A stretch of 64,000 nucleotides of DNA from SZUA-442 sp963753185. GTDB taxonomy: Bacteria; Actinomycetota; Acidimicrobiia; Spongiisociales; UBA5794. The stretch is from assembly GCA_963753185.1 (NCBI GenBank), contig CAVWBO010000007.1, forward strand, positions 1,240,001 through 1,304,000, written 5' to 3'. Positions 45,175 through 53,685 of this stretch are shown here, in pieces. Position 1 is the stretch's first letter, and every line of letters starts with the position of its first letter. A program made the translations under genes and the position numbers. The notes below the pieces were generated by a model. It was not told the DNA's origin, searched no databases, and was given only the letters and a program-made list of their open reading frames with translations.

Positions 45175-46016
45175 GGGCCCAAGCGTACGCGAAGGTGAAT
45201 CTCGCCCTCACCGTCCTCCCTCCGAGCGTCGACGGCTTCCATCCGCTGCGGGGCGTGTTCCAGTCGATCTCCCTCCACGACACGGTCACCATCGAAGCGG
45301 CAGGAGAGGATGCGATCACCGTGTCCAATGACGAGGCTCCGGCAGATGAGACGAACCTCGCGTGGCGAGCCCTCGACACCGCTCGGAGGGCGGCACGGAT
45401 CATCCAGCCGTTCTCGATCGACATCGTCAAGCGAATCCCAGCAGGTGCGGGCCTCGGGGGAGGCTCGGCCGATGCTGCGGCCGCACTGGGACTCATCGGC
45501 GATGGCTTCGGGACGGACCACGAGCGGTCACTCGAGATCGCGGAAGGCCTCGGTTCGGACGTGCCCTTCGCCTTCACCGGGGGAACGATGCTCGCCGAAG
45601 GGCGAGGGGAACGTCTGTCGGCGCTCGAGCCACTCACCGGCTTCGGCTTGGCGATCGTCGTTCCGCCGTTCATGATGTCGACGCCCGACGTGTATCGGAT
45701 GTGGGATGACCTCGAAGGTCCGACAGGGCCCGTGATCGCGGATCGTGCGCTCCCCCCCGCACTGCGCGGCGGCCTTCCCATGCGCAACGACCTGTACCCG
45801 GCCGCAGCGGCCCTCGATCGCCGGATCGAGGAGTGGCGCGACGAGCTGGTGAACCGGTGGGGAACGGATGTGGCGATGACCGGATCGGGCTCCGCGCTGT
45901 TCGCTTTCTTCCCGACGGTCGAGGAGGCTGCCGAGGCCGCCGCCGGCGTCGATCTCCCGACGCGCCTGGCAGTTGGCGCAGGTCCCCGTCGCGAGCGGAT
46001 GGGTCAGGCTCGATGA
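45171..46016 (+). CDS. ispE: 4-diphosphocytidyl-2-C-methyl-D-erythritol kinase
   Basis: A 281-residue GHMP kinase of the MEP isoprenoid pathway. It phosphorylates the 2-hydroxyl of CDP-ME. Motifs are AYAKVNLALTV (substrate Lys/Asn), the ATP loop PAGAGLGGGSADAAAAL, and GSDVPFAFTGGTMLAEGRGE. TGSGSALFAFFP is the third GHMP motif. ATG 45171 overlaps the rsmA stop by 4 bp and has no independent ribosome site, indicating coupling. The MEP rather than mevalonate route is implied. Confidence 0.94.
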   Translation: MRAQAYAKVNLALTVLPPSVDGFHPLRGVFQSISLHDTVTIEAAGEDAITVSNDEAPADETNLAWRALDTARRAARIIQPFSIDIVKRIPAGAGLGGGSADAAAALGLIGDGFGTDHERSLEIAEGLGSDVPFAFTGGTMLAEGRGERLSALEPLTGFGLAIVVPPFMMSTPDVYRMWDDLEGPTGPVIADRALPPALRGGLPMRNDLYPAAAALDRRIEEWRDELVNRWGTDVAMTGSGSALFAFFPTVEEAAEAAAGVDLPTRLAVGAGPRRERMGQAR

Positions 46017-46067
46017 CTGAGTGCGCGAGGAGGACTCGTCGCTCGGGGAGTGGTCGTGGCCTGCCCC

Positions 46068-46073
46068 TAGACT
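46068..46073 (+). promoter_or_regulatory. possible -10 element (TAGACT) of the tRNA-Gln gene
   Basis: TAGACT lies 21 bp before the mature tRNA 5' end, between ispE and the tRNA. It would place transcription start near 46080. No good -35 match is present. Confidence 0.3.
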
Positions 46074-46094
46074 CGGCCGCTGCGCTACCCGCAC

Positions 46095-46169
46095 TGGGGG
46101 GTGGTGTAATCGGCAGCACGGATGGTTTTGGTCCATCAAGAACGGGTTCGAATCCTGTCCCCCCAGCCA
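46095..46169 (+). tRNA. tRNA-Gln (anticodon TTG)
   Basis: The acceptor stem TGGGGGG pairs with CCCCCCA, followed by discriminator G and an encoded CCA. The anticodon arm is GATGG-TTTTGGT-CCATC, giving anticodon TTG, which reads CAA and CAG. The T arm is ACGGG-TTCGAAT-CCTGT with the invariant TTCGA. The tRNA lies between ispE and glmU, inside the co-directional cluster. Confidence 0.95.
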
Positions 46170-46191
46170 ACCGATCAGGGGTTGTCAACGC

Positions 46192-47571
46192 ATGAGTGTC
46201 AGTGTCATCGTGCTCGCAGCGGGCAAGGGGACCCGCATGAGGTCCGACCTCGCCAAGGTGCTCCATCGCACCGCAGGTCTGTCCCTCCTCGAATGGGTCC
46301 TCAAAGCCCTCGATGACCTCGACGTGGCGGACATGGCGGTCGTGGTCGGCCATCAGGCCGTGGACGTCGCCGCAAGATGCCCCACGCGGGCGACCACCAT
46401 CGTCCAGGAACCCCAGCTCGGCACCGGTCACGCCGCGATGGTCGGAATGGAGGGGCTTGCCCTTTCCGACGGTCCCATTCTGGTCCTCCCCGGCGATATG
46501 CCGCTGCTGCGCGCTCGAACCCTTGCCGGCCTCGTCGAGCGCCACGCAGCCTCTGGCGCGGCAGCGACGATCGCCTCGGTCGAGCTCGACGACCCCTCGG
46601 GCTACGGACGCATCATCCGCGTCGACGGTGCCGTCACGGGGATCGTCGAGGAGCGCGACGCCACGTCCGAACAACGCGGGATCCGCGAGGTCAACACCTC
46701 CGTCTACGTCTTCGACGGCGCCGTCCTCGCACAGGCGCTCGACCGCCTCTCGAACGACAACGATCAGGGCGAGTACTACCTCACGGACGTCATCGCCACC
46801 ATGGTCGGCGACGGCCGATATGTCGACGCCTTCCCTGTTCCCGGGGAGGAAGGCGTCGGTGTGAACACCCAGGGTCAGCTCGCACAGGTCGGCGCCGTCC
46901 TACGCCGCCGGATCAACGACTCGCTGCTCGACGCCGGCGTTTGGATGCTCGACCCATCGCGGGTCTATATCGATGCCGGCGTCGTGGTCGAACCCGGCGC
47001 ACGAATCCACCCCGATACCTATCTCGAGGGCGCCACGATCGTGGCCTCAGGAACGGACGTCGGTCCAGGGGTCCGGCTGTACGACACGACCGTGGCCCGG
47101 GGCGCCCGGGTGCACAACGCGGTCGCTGTGTCGGCGAGGATCGGCGAGGACGCGTCCGTCGGCCCATTCGCCTACCTGCGTCCGGGCGCAGTCATCGAGC
47201 GGGGTGCCAAGGTCGGGACGTATGTCGAGATCAAGGGATCGACCATCGGTGAGGGGAGCAAGGTCCCGCACCTGAGCTACATCGGGGACGCCATCATCGG
47301 TCGTGGCTCGAACATCGGGGCGGGGACGATCACCGTCAACTACGACGGGTACGAGAAGCATCGGACGACGATCGGCGACAACGTCCGTATCGGGTCCGAC
47401 ACCATGCTCGTTGCACCCGTGACCGTGGGTGACGAAGCGTTCACCGGTGCAGGTTCCGTGATCACGAACGACGTCCCGCCCGGCGTGCTCGCGATCGAAC
47501 GCAGCGCGCAGAAGCACATCGATGGGTACGCTGAGAAGCGGCGGCTCCGTGCGGAAGGAAACGACGGCTGA
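46192..47571 (+). CDS. glmU: bifunctional UDP-GlcNAc pyrophosphorylase / glucosamine-1-phosphate acetyltransferase
   Basis: A 459-residue enzyme making UDP-N-acetylglucosamine for peptidoglycan. The uridylyltransferase domain (1-230) has VLAAGKGTRMRSDLAKVLH and QLGTGHA. The left-handed beta-helix domain (250-450) has IGEDASVGPFAYLRPGAVI and NIGAGTITVNYDGYEKHRT, the acetyl-CoA and catalytic regions. ATG 46192 starts 22 bp after the tRNA. The stop overlaps prs (TGATG). Confidence 0.96.
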   Translation: MSVSVIVLAAGKGTRMRSDLAKVLHRTAGLSLLEWVLKALDDLDVADMAVVVGHQAVDVAARCPTRATTIVQEPQLGTGHAAMVGMEGLALSDGPILVLPGDMPLLRARTLAGLVERHAASGAAATIASVELDDPSGYGRIIRVDGAVTGIVEERDATSEQRGIREVNTSVYVFDGAVLAQALDRLSNDNDQGEYYLTDVIATMVGDGRYVDAFPVPGEEGVGVNTQGQLAQVGAVLRRRINDSLLDAGVWMLDPSRVYIDAGVVVEPGARIHPDTYLEGATIVASGTDVGPGVRLYDTTVARGARVHNAVAVSARIGEDASVGPFAYLRPGAVIERGAKVGTYVEIKGSTIGEGSKVPHLSYIGDAIIGRGSNIGAGTITVNYDGYEKHRTTIGDNVRIGSDTMLVAPVTVGDEAFTGAGSVITNDVPPGVLAIERSAQKHIDGYAEKRRLRAEGNDG

Positions 47572-48542
47572 TGGAACGGCCAGGCAGAAAGCGATTGATG
47601 CTCTTCTCGGGGACGGCGAATCCGTCTCTTGCCGTTGAAGTCGCCAAGCTCCTCGACGTCGAACTCGGCAGGGTCGAGATCTCGAGGTTCGCGAGCACCG
47701 AGACCTACGTGCGGTACGAGGAATCGGTTCGCGGTGCGGATTGCTTCGTCATCCAGAGCCACAGCGCTCCGGTCAACGAGAACATCATGGAGCATCTGAT
47801 CATGATCGACGCGCTCAAGCGAGCGTCGGCCAAGCGGATCACCGCCGTCACCCCGTTCTATGGCTACGCACGCCAGGACAAGAAGGGTCGCCCGCGCGAG
47901 CCGATCACGGCGAAGCTGCTCGGCGACCTGTTCATGGCAGCTGGTGCCGACAGGATCGCGTCGGTCGACCTGCACACCGGGCAGCTCCAGGGTTTCATCG
48001 ACGCCCCGTTCGACTCGTTGACGGCACTCCCCATCTTCGAGGAGTTCCTCTCGACGCGGATCGAGGGTCCGATCACCTTCGTCTCTCCCGACTCTGGCGG
48101 CGTCAAGCGGGCGACCCGTTTTGCCGCCCACCTCGAGGCCGAGGTCGCATTCGTCTACAAGCGGCGGCGCACGGACATGAGGAATCAGGTCTCTGCACAG
48201 CAGGTGGTCGGTGAGGTCAAGGGCCGTCACTGTGTCATCGTCGACGACATCATCGATACGGCAGGAACCGCCGTGGAGTCGGCGAACCTGCTCCTCGAAC
48301 GTGGCGCGCTCTCGGTGATGGTCCTCGCCACCCACGGCGTCCTATCACCGCCTGCGATCGATCGCCTCCGTGATGCACCGTTCTCTGACATCGTGATCAC
48401 GAACTCGCTTCCCGTCTCCAACGATGCGCTTGCACTCCCCAACCTCACGGTCCTTTCGATTGCACCGCTCGTCGCGGGGACGATCGAGGCCATCTTCAAC
48501 GATCACTCGGTCAGCGAGATCTTCAAGGGAGAGAACACCTGA
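47571..48542 (+). CDS. prs: ribose-phosphate pyrophosphokinase
   Basis: A 323-residue PRPP synthase (ribose-5-phosphate plus ATP to PRPP plus AMP), feeding nucleotide, histidine and tryptophan synthesis. Signatures are LMLFSGTANPSLA, YGYARQDKKGRPREPITAKL, DLHTGQLQGF and the PRPP loop CVIVDDIIDTAGT. ATG 47571 shares a base with the glmU stop, so the pair is coupled exactly as glmU-prs is in Bacillus. The following gene is aceK, not rplY, an interruption of the usual order. Confidence 0.96.
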   Translation: MERPGRKRLMLFSGTANPSLAVEVAKLLDVELGRVEISRFASTETYVRYEESVRGADCFVIQSHSAPVNENIMEHLIMIDALKRASAKRITAVTPFYGYARQDKKGRPREPITAKLLGDLFMAAGADRIASVDLHTGQLQGFIDAPFDSLTALPIFEEFLSTRIEGPITFVSPDSGGVKRATRFAAHLEAEVAFVYKRRRTDMRNQVSAQQVVGEVKGRHCVIVDDIIDTAGTAVESANLLLERGALSVMVLATHGVLSPPAIDRLRDAPFSDIVITNSLPVSNDALALPNLTVLSIAPLVAGTIEAIFNDHSVSEIFKGENT

Positions 48543-48543
48543 G

Positions 48544-50250
48544 GTGGATGGCGCCCGTGCCGCCGGTACGGTGACGTCGGATCAGATCGCGGTGGCTGTC
48601 GCCATCGGGTTCTCCGGTTTCAAGCGTCGTTTCAGGGCCATCACCTCGCGTGCGAGCGCTCGGTTCGAGGCACGGGATTGGGCATCGTTGCACCGTGACC
48701 AGCTCGAGCGGATCGATGGCTATGGCGAAGCAATCGACGCGACGATCGACGCCCTCGACGGTCTCGGGTACGCAACGGATGACCGCGGGGCGTGGTCCGC
48801 TGCCAGGGCGATGTTCCGCACCGATCACCTCGACGATCCGTGGCATGAGGTGGCGGAGACGTTCTTCAACTCCGTTGCACGAAAGCTGTTCGGGACCAAG
48901 GGGATCGATCCTCGCCTCGAGTTCCTGGCGCCTGCGGTCGACGCACCTCGACCAGAGCCCCGCGCAGCCATCCGGTCGTACGAGGTCACTGCCGACCGCT
49001 ACCAGCTCCTCGAGGACATCGTGCGCGACTGCCGTTTCCACGCGTCATGGGTCGACCTCGGTAGCGATCTCGTCGCAGCCGCGGCCCGCCTCCCGAAGGG
49101 TGGAGGCTCCGTAGAGGTCGTGGACGGTGTGTTCTTCCGGGGCAAGGGTGCGTACGTCGTGGGTCGATACCTGACAGGCGATCGATCGATCCCCTTCGCA
49201 CTGGTCGTCCGTCACGATCGAGCTGGCCTCCGCCTCGGTGCGATCCTCGTCGGTGAGGGCGACCTCGCGATCCTGTTCTCGTACACGCGCTCCGCGTTCA
49301 TGGTGGCCTGTGATGAACCGGCTTCGCTCGTAGCGTTCCTCGGACAGCTCCTGCCAACGAGAAAGCTGTCCGAGCTGTACGCGTCGATCGGATTCCGCAA
49401 GCAGGCAAAGACGGAGCGCTACCGGGAGCTGATGGCCTACCTGACCCATAGCGAGGACGTGTTCGTGCGCGCTCCGGGCGTTCCGGGTCTCGTGATGATC
49501 GTGTTCACCCTTCCCGGTCACGACCTCGTCTTCAAGGTGATCAGGGATCGATTCCCTCCACAGAAGCAGGTCACACCAGCCGACGTAGCCGAGAGGTATC
49601 GGGTCGTGTCGCGCCACGACAGGGCGGGGCGGCTGGTCGAAGCGCAGCGTTTCGTCGACCTCAGGCTCCCTGTGGCTGCCTTCGATCCCGATCTCCTCCA
49701 GGAACTGACCGCCCACGCGTCTCGCACCGTGACCGTCGAGGGTGGTGACGTGACCATCGCGACCGTCTACGTCGAACGCAAGGTGATTCCCCTGGACATC
49801 TACATCCGCGAATCCGGATCCGCAGAGGCAATACGGGCAATCGTCGACTACGGCGACGCCATCAAGAACCTCGCGGCCTCGAACATCTTCCCAGGGGACA
49901 TGCTCCTCAAGAACTTCGGCGTCACGAGCCGCGGGCGTGTGGTGTTCTACGACTACGACGAGATCGGGATGCTCACCGACTATCGCTTCAGGGCATTCCC
50001 CGACTCAGACGATCCCCTCGACGAGATGAGCGAGACACCATCGTTCGGCGTCGGCCCCCATGACGTCTTTCCCGAGGAACTCGTTCGGTTCCTCGGACTG
50101 TCCCCCGAACTTCGCACGCCGTTCGACGCGCACCACAAGGATCTCTTCGAACCCGAGTTCTGGACCTCCGTGCAGGCTCGCCTCGAATCAGGGGAGACGA
50201 TCGAGATCCTGCCATACCGACGATCGAGGGCACTCGACGCCTCCTCGTGA
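48544..50250 (+). CDS. aceK: isocitrate dehydrogenase kinase/phosphatase
   Basis: A 568-residue AceK, close to the 578 of E. coli. The bifunctional enzyme phosphorylates and dephosphorylates isocitrate dehydrogenase to steer carbon into the glyoxylate shunt. NIFPGDMLLKNFGVTSRGRV and FYDYDEIGML carry D452, N457 and D470, spaced exactly like E. coli D457, N462 and D475. The N-terminal regulatory part is present. GTG 48544 is 2 bp after prs. No aceA or aceB lies in this window. AceK is mostly known from Proteobacteria, so transfer is suspected, although its base composition looks like its neighbours. Confidence 0.92.
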   Translation: MDGARAAGTVTSDQIAVAVAIGFSGFKRRFRAITSRASARFEARDWASLHRDQLERIDGYGEAIDATIDALDGLGYATDDRGAWSAARAMFRTDHLDDPWHEVAETFFNSVARKLFGTKGIDPRLEFLAPAVDAPRPEPRAAIRSYEVTADRYQLLEDIVRDCRFHASWVDLGSDLVAAAARLPKGGGSVEVVDGVFFRGKGAYVVGRYLTGDRSIPFALVVRHDRAGLRLGAILVGEGDLAILFSYTRSAFMVACDEPASLVAFLGQLLPTRKLSELYASIGFRKQAKTERYRELMAYLTHSEDVFVRAPGVPGLVMIVFTLPGHDLVFKVIRDRFPPQKQVTPADVAERYRVVSRHDRAGRLVEAQRFVDLRLPVAAFDPDLLQELTAHASRTVTVEGGDVTIATVYVERKVIPLDIYIRESGSAEAIRAIVDYGDAIKNLAASNIFPGDMLLKNFGVTSRGRVVFYDYDEIGMLTDYRFRAFPDSDDPLDEMSETPSFGVGPHDVFPEELVRFLGLSPELRTPFDAHHKDLFEPEFWTSVQARLESGETIEILPYRRSRALDASS

Positions 50251-50329
50251 CGCTCGGGTGGTACGAGCCGTACGTCCGTAGAATCGATGTTCGAATCCTC
50301 CACCGAACCACTACTGAGGAGCCTCCACC

Positions 50330-50977
50330 ATGCAGCAGGAAACCCTGCACGCGACCAAGCGCGTGACGTCGGGAAGCCGTCCTTCGAAGCGGCTTCGTCG
50401 TGACGGGCGGGTACCTGGTGTCGTCTACGGGTCGACCGTCGAACCACAGCCCGTCCACGTCTCGGCCCGCGACCTCTACGCGGTCCTCCACACCGAGGCC
50501 GGCCTGAACGCGATCATCGAGCTCGACGTCGAGGGATCGGCCGTCCTGACCGTGGCCCGCGAGGTGCAGCGCCATCCGGTTCGGGGCGAGATCGAGCATC
50601 TCGACTTCATCGAGGTCCGCATGGACACCGAGATCCATGCCGAGGTCGGCATCACCTACCTCGGTATTCCCGTCGGCGTTCGCGACGAGGGCGGCATCGT
50701 CGAGACCATCGAGAACAGCATCACGATCAGCGCGCTCCCGAATGCGATCCCGTCCTCCATCGAGGTCGACATCGAGCACCTCGGCATGGGTGACACGCTG
50801 AAGGTGTCGGACCTCCCTGTGATCGACGGTGTCACCTACGCCGCCGACGAGGAGGCTCCGCTGCTCATCGTCACGGCACCGGCAGCACTCCTCGTGGAGG
50901 ACATCGCCGACCTCGAAGAAGGAGAGGAGACCGGCGAGATCGCCGGTGCCGCTCACGAGGACGAGGACGAGGGCTGA
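50330..50977 (+). CDS. rplY: ribosomal protein bL25 (Ctc/TL5 type)
   Basis: A 215-residue two-domain bL25. The 5S-rRNA-binding N-terminal domain includes SGSRPSKRLRRDGRVPGVVYG and AREVQRHPVRGEIEHLDFIEV. The C-terminal TL5/Ctc domain (100-190) contains ITYLGIPVGVRDEGGIVE and DLPVIDGVTYAADEEAPLLIV. A very acidic tail ends it. GAGGAG lies 8 nt before the ATG, and a TAGAAT box at 50279-50284 could be the -10 of a local promoter in the 79-bp gap after aceK. The stop overlaps the pth start. Confidence 0.95.
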   Translation: MQQETLHATKRVTSGSRPSKRLRRDGRVPGVVYGSTVEPQPVHVSARDLYAVLHTEAGLNAIIELDVEGSAVLTVAREVQRHPVRGEIEHLDFIEVRMDTEIHAEVGITYLGIPVGVRDEGGIVETIENSITISALPNAIPSSIEVDIEHLGMGDTLKVSDLPVIDGVTYAADEEAPLLIVTAPAALLVEDIADLEEGEETGEIAGAAHEDEDEG

Positions 50978-51567
50978 GCTCGCCGATCGCGACAAGCCTC
51001 GTCGTCGGCCTTCGCAATCCGGAGGCCGCATACGACGGAACCCGGCACAACATCGGCGCCGTCGCCGTCGAGGTCTTCGCCGACCGCTGCGATGCAGGAT
51101 TCGGGCGCGCCCGCCAGGGAATACGGGCGGAGGTCGCTGAGGTCAACCTCGACGGCAGAAGAAGTGTGCTTGCCCTCCCGACGACCGCGATGAACCACTC
51201 CGGGCAGGCGATCGCACCCGTCGTGCGGTACTTCGGCGTCATGCCCGACCGGCTGGTCCTCGTCCACGATGACATCGATGTTCCATTCGGGAAGCTGAAG
51301 ATGCAGTGGGCAGGCGGCCACGGCGGCCACAACGGCATCCGGTCCGCCGTGGGATCGTTGAAGACGAACGAGTTCTGGCGCCTCAAGATCGGGGTCGGGC
51401 GACCTCCCGGGCGCCAGGATCCAGCGGACTTCGTCCTGTCGCGGTTTGCCACGGCCGAGCGGGATGACATCGCGGTCACGGTGTACCGTGCGGCTGACGT
51501 CATCGACCGGTTCATCCGGGACGGCGGAGAGAGCGCGCGCCAGTTCGCCGGCGAACAGAACACCTGA
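50974..51567 (+). CDS. pth: peptidyl-tRNA hydrolase (apparent CTG start)
   Basis: A 197-residue Pth that recycles peptidyl-tRNAs. Conserved elements are SLVVGLRNPEAAYDGTRHNIG (active-site Asn and His), LALPTTAMNHSGQA, HDDIDVPFGKLKMQWAGGHGGHNGIRS and FWRLKIGVGRP. No ATG, GTG or TTG occurs before the conserved N-terminus; the first possible codon is CTG 50974, which overlaps the rplY stop as CTGA with GAGG 7 nt upstream. A start at GTG 51166 would delete the catalytic half and is rejected. A rare CTG start or a sequencing error in the start codon are both possible. Confidence 0.88.
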   Translation: MSSPIATSLVVGLRNPEAAYDGTRHNIGAVAVEVFADRCDAGFGRARQGIRAEVAEVNLDGRRSVLALPTTAMNHSGQAIAPVVRYFGVMPDRLVLVHDDIDVPFGKLKMQWAGGHGGHNGIRSAVGSLKTNEFWRLKIGVGRPPGRQDPADFVLSRFATAERDDIAVTVYRAADVIDRFIRDGGESARQFAGEQNT

Positions 51568-51603
51568 GGTGCACTGGCAGCGGGATCGACCGGGAGGATC
51601 GAC

Positions 51604-53085
51604 ATGCGATACGTGGGAGCGATCGACCAAGGAACGACGAGCACCCGCTTCGTGGTCGTTGATGAGGAGGGTTCCTTCATCGCGATGGCCCAGAAGGAGC
51701 ACGACCAGGTCCTCCCCCGGCCCGGCTGGGTCGAACACCGGCCAGCCGAGATCTGGCGCAATACCCAGCTCGTCATCTCCGAGGCCCTCGAACGAGCAGG
51801 ACTGAGGGCATCGGACCTCGCAGGCGTCGGCATCACCAACCAGCGCGAGACATCGGTCGTGTGGGACCGTTCGACCGGTGAGGCGGTATCGAACGCCATC
51901 GTCTGGCAGGACACGAGGACGGCAAGCATCGCCAAGGACCTCGGAAGCTCGTTCGGCGTCGACTCGTTCCGCGCACGGACGGGCCTGCCGCCCGCAACGT
52001 ACTTCTCAGGCCCCAAGGTGCGGTGGTTGCTCGATCATCGGCCTGATCTCGCCGATCGCGCGCGCGCAGGTGAGCTCGCATTCGGAACGATCGACTCGTG
52101 GCTCGCCTTCAAACTGACCGGTAGGCACGTCACCGACGTCACGAACGCGTCCCGCACCATGCTCATGGATCTCCGCACCCTCGCGTGGGATGACGACCTG
52201 TGCGATGCCGTCGGCGTCCCCGCGGCCATGCTGCCAGCGATCGTTCCCTCCATCGGGGTCATCGGAACCTGCTCCGGGGTGCTGGCGGGTGCCGAACTCT
52301 CCGCGATCCTCGGCGACCAACATGCTGCCCTCGTTGGCCAGGCAGCATTCTCGGTGGGCGACACGAAGGTCACCTACGGCACGGGTGCGTTCCTCGTGGC
52401 GAACACGGGCCACGACATCGTGGCATCCGCATCAGGCCTCCTCACGACTGTCGCGTATCAGCGGGAAGGGGAACGAGCGGTGTATGCGCTCGAGGGTTCG
52501 GTCGCCGTCGCCGGATCGGCGGTCCAGTGGCTGCGGGACAACCTCGGGCTCATCTCGGATTCGGCCCAGATCGAGGCACTCGCGTCGACGGTCGAGGACA
52601 ACGGTGACGTCTACTTCGTTCCTGCGTTCTCCGGCCTCTTCGCCCCTCACTGGCGCGACGATGCACGAGGGATCCTCGCGGGCCTGACCCGCTACGCAAA
52701 CCGTGGCCACATCGCGCGCGCCGTCATCGAAGCCACGGCGTTCCAGACCCGCGACGTCCTGACTGCCATGGAAGCGGACTTCGGCCGGCAGCTGAACGAG
52801 ATCAGGGTCGATGGAGGGATGGTCGCGAACACGATGCTGATGCGATTCCAGGCAGACATCCTCGGTATGGACGTCGTCGTGCCCCATACGGTGGAGACGA
52901 CGGTCCTCGGTGCGGCGCTCGGCGCCGGCCTCGCAGTCGGTGTGTGGGAAACCACCGACGAGCTTGCAGCGCACTGGAGCGAGGCTGCGCGGTACACGCC
53001 CAGCATGGCAGCGGATCGGCGCGACCAGCTCCTCAACGGCTGGGCGAAGGCGATCGAGCGCTCCTTCGGCTGGGTGGACGGCTGA
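51604..53085 (+). CDS. glpK: glycerol kinase
   Basis: A 493-residue FGGY-family kinase producing glycerol-3-phosphate from glycerol and ATP. Signatures are GAIDQGTTSTRFVV, NQRETSVVWDRSTGEAV with IVWQDTR, GDQHAALVGQ, KVTYGTGAFLVANTG and RVDGGMVANTMLMRFQADILG. ATG 51604 has GGGAGGA at 4 nt. The gene lies between pth and pgsA; its product can feed phospholipid synthesis, which fits the next gene, although no glpF or glpD is nearby. Confidence 0.96.
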   Translation: MRYVGAIDQGTTSTRFVVVDEEGSFIAMAQKEHDQVLPRPGWVEHRPAEIWRNTQLVISEALERAGLRASDLAGVGITNQRETSVVWDRSTGEAVSNAIVWQDTRTASIAKDLGSSFGVDSFRARTGLPPATYFSGPKVRWLLDHRPDLADRARAGELAFGTIDSWLAFKLTGRHVTDVTNASRTMLMDLRTLAWDDDLCDAVGVPAAMLPAIVPSIGVIGTCSGVLAGAELSAILGDQHAALVGQAAFSVGDTKVTYGTGAFLVANTGHDIVASASGLLTTVAYQREGERAVYALEGSVAVAGSAVQWLRDNLGLISDSAQIEALASTVEDNGDVYFVPAFSGLFAPHWRDDARGILAGLTRYANRGHIARAVIEATAFQTRDVLTAMEADFGRQLNEIRVDGGMVANTMLMRFQADILGMDVVVPHTVETTVLGAALGAGLAVGVWETTDELAAHWSEAARYTPSMAADRRDQLLNGWAKAIERSFGWVDG

Positions 53086-53126
53086 GTCCGGCGCAGGGGC
53101 GCACCGACCGATAGGCTCGGGCTTCG

Positions 53127-53685
53127 ATGTCCATCCCGAACCTGCTCGCGTACACACGACTCGTCCTCACGCCGATTGTGATGGCACTGATCCTGGTGTC
53201 GCCCGATGGCTCTCGAGCCGTCGCCTATGCTGCGGCGGCGACGTTCGTCGTTGCCGCACTCACCGACCTCGCCGACGGGTACCTCGCGAGGAGGTGGCGG
53301 ATCGTCACGACCCTCGGGGCGTTCCTCGATACCGTTGCCGACAAGATCCTCGTCACGGGCGCTCTCGTGGCCCTCGTGCAGATCGGGACCGTTTCGTCGT
53401 GGATAGCGTTCATCATCATCGGTCGTGAGATCGCGATCATGGGCCTTCGCTCGGTCGCAGCACTCGACTCGAGCACCGTACCCCCGTCCATCTGGGGCAA
53501 GTGGAAGGCCACCATCCAGTTCGTTGCCATCACCTTTCGCGATCCTCTTGCTCGACGTCGTCATCGGACCGTGGCGCCTCGACCAGTGGCTCATGGGTGT
53601 CGCCGTTTTCGTCACGATCCTTTCGGCTGGGGACTACTTCTCGAGGTTCCGATCGGTGTTCGCGATCGCTGACCGTGACACCTGA
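53127..53685 (+). pseudogene. pgsA: CDP-diacylglycerol-glycerol-3-phosphate 3-phosphatidyltransferase, frameshifted
   Basis: The enzyme makes phosphatidylglycerol phosphate. The CDP-alcohol motif DGYLARRWRIVTTLGAFLDTVAD (D-G-x2-A-R-x8-G-x3-D-x3-D) and GREIAIMGLR are intact in the first frame. After KWKATIQFVAIT the reading must move to the next frame to give FAILLLDVVIGPWRLDQWLMGVAVF. Removing one T from TTT at 53535-53537 restores a protein of about 185 residues with several membrane helices, the normal size. Since pgsA is normally essential, a homopolymer sequencing error is likely. The 3' end overlaps the next gene by 11 bp. Confidence 0.88.

Noticed and set aside
51166..51567. Short pth starting at GTG 51166
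   Set aside because: It would remove the conserved N-terminal half with the catalytic Asn and His.
50988..52016. Minus-strand frames antisense to pth, glpK and rplY
   Set aside because: They oppose clear genes and have shadow-type composition.
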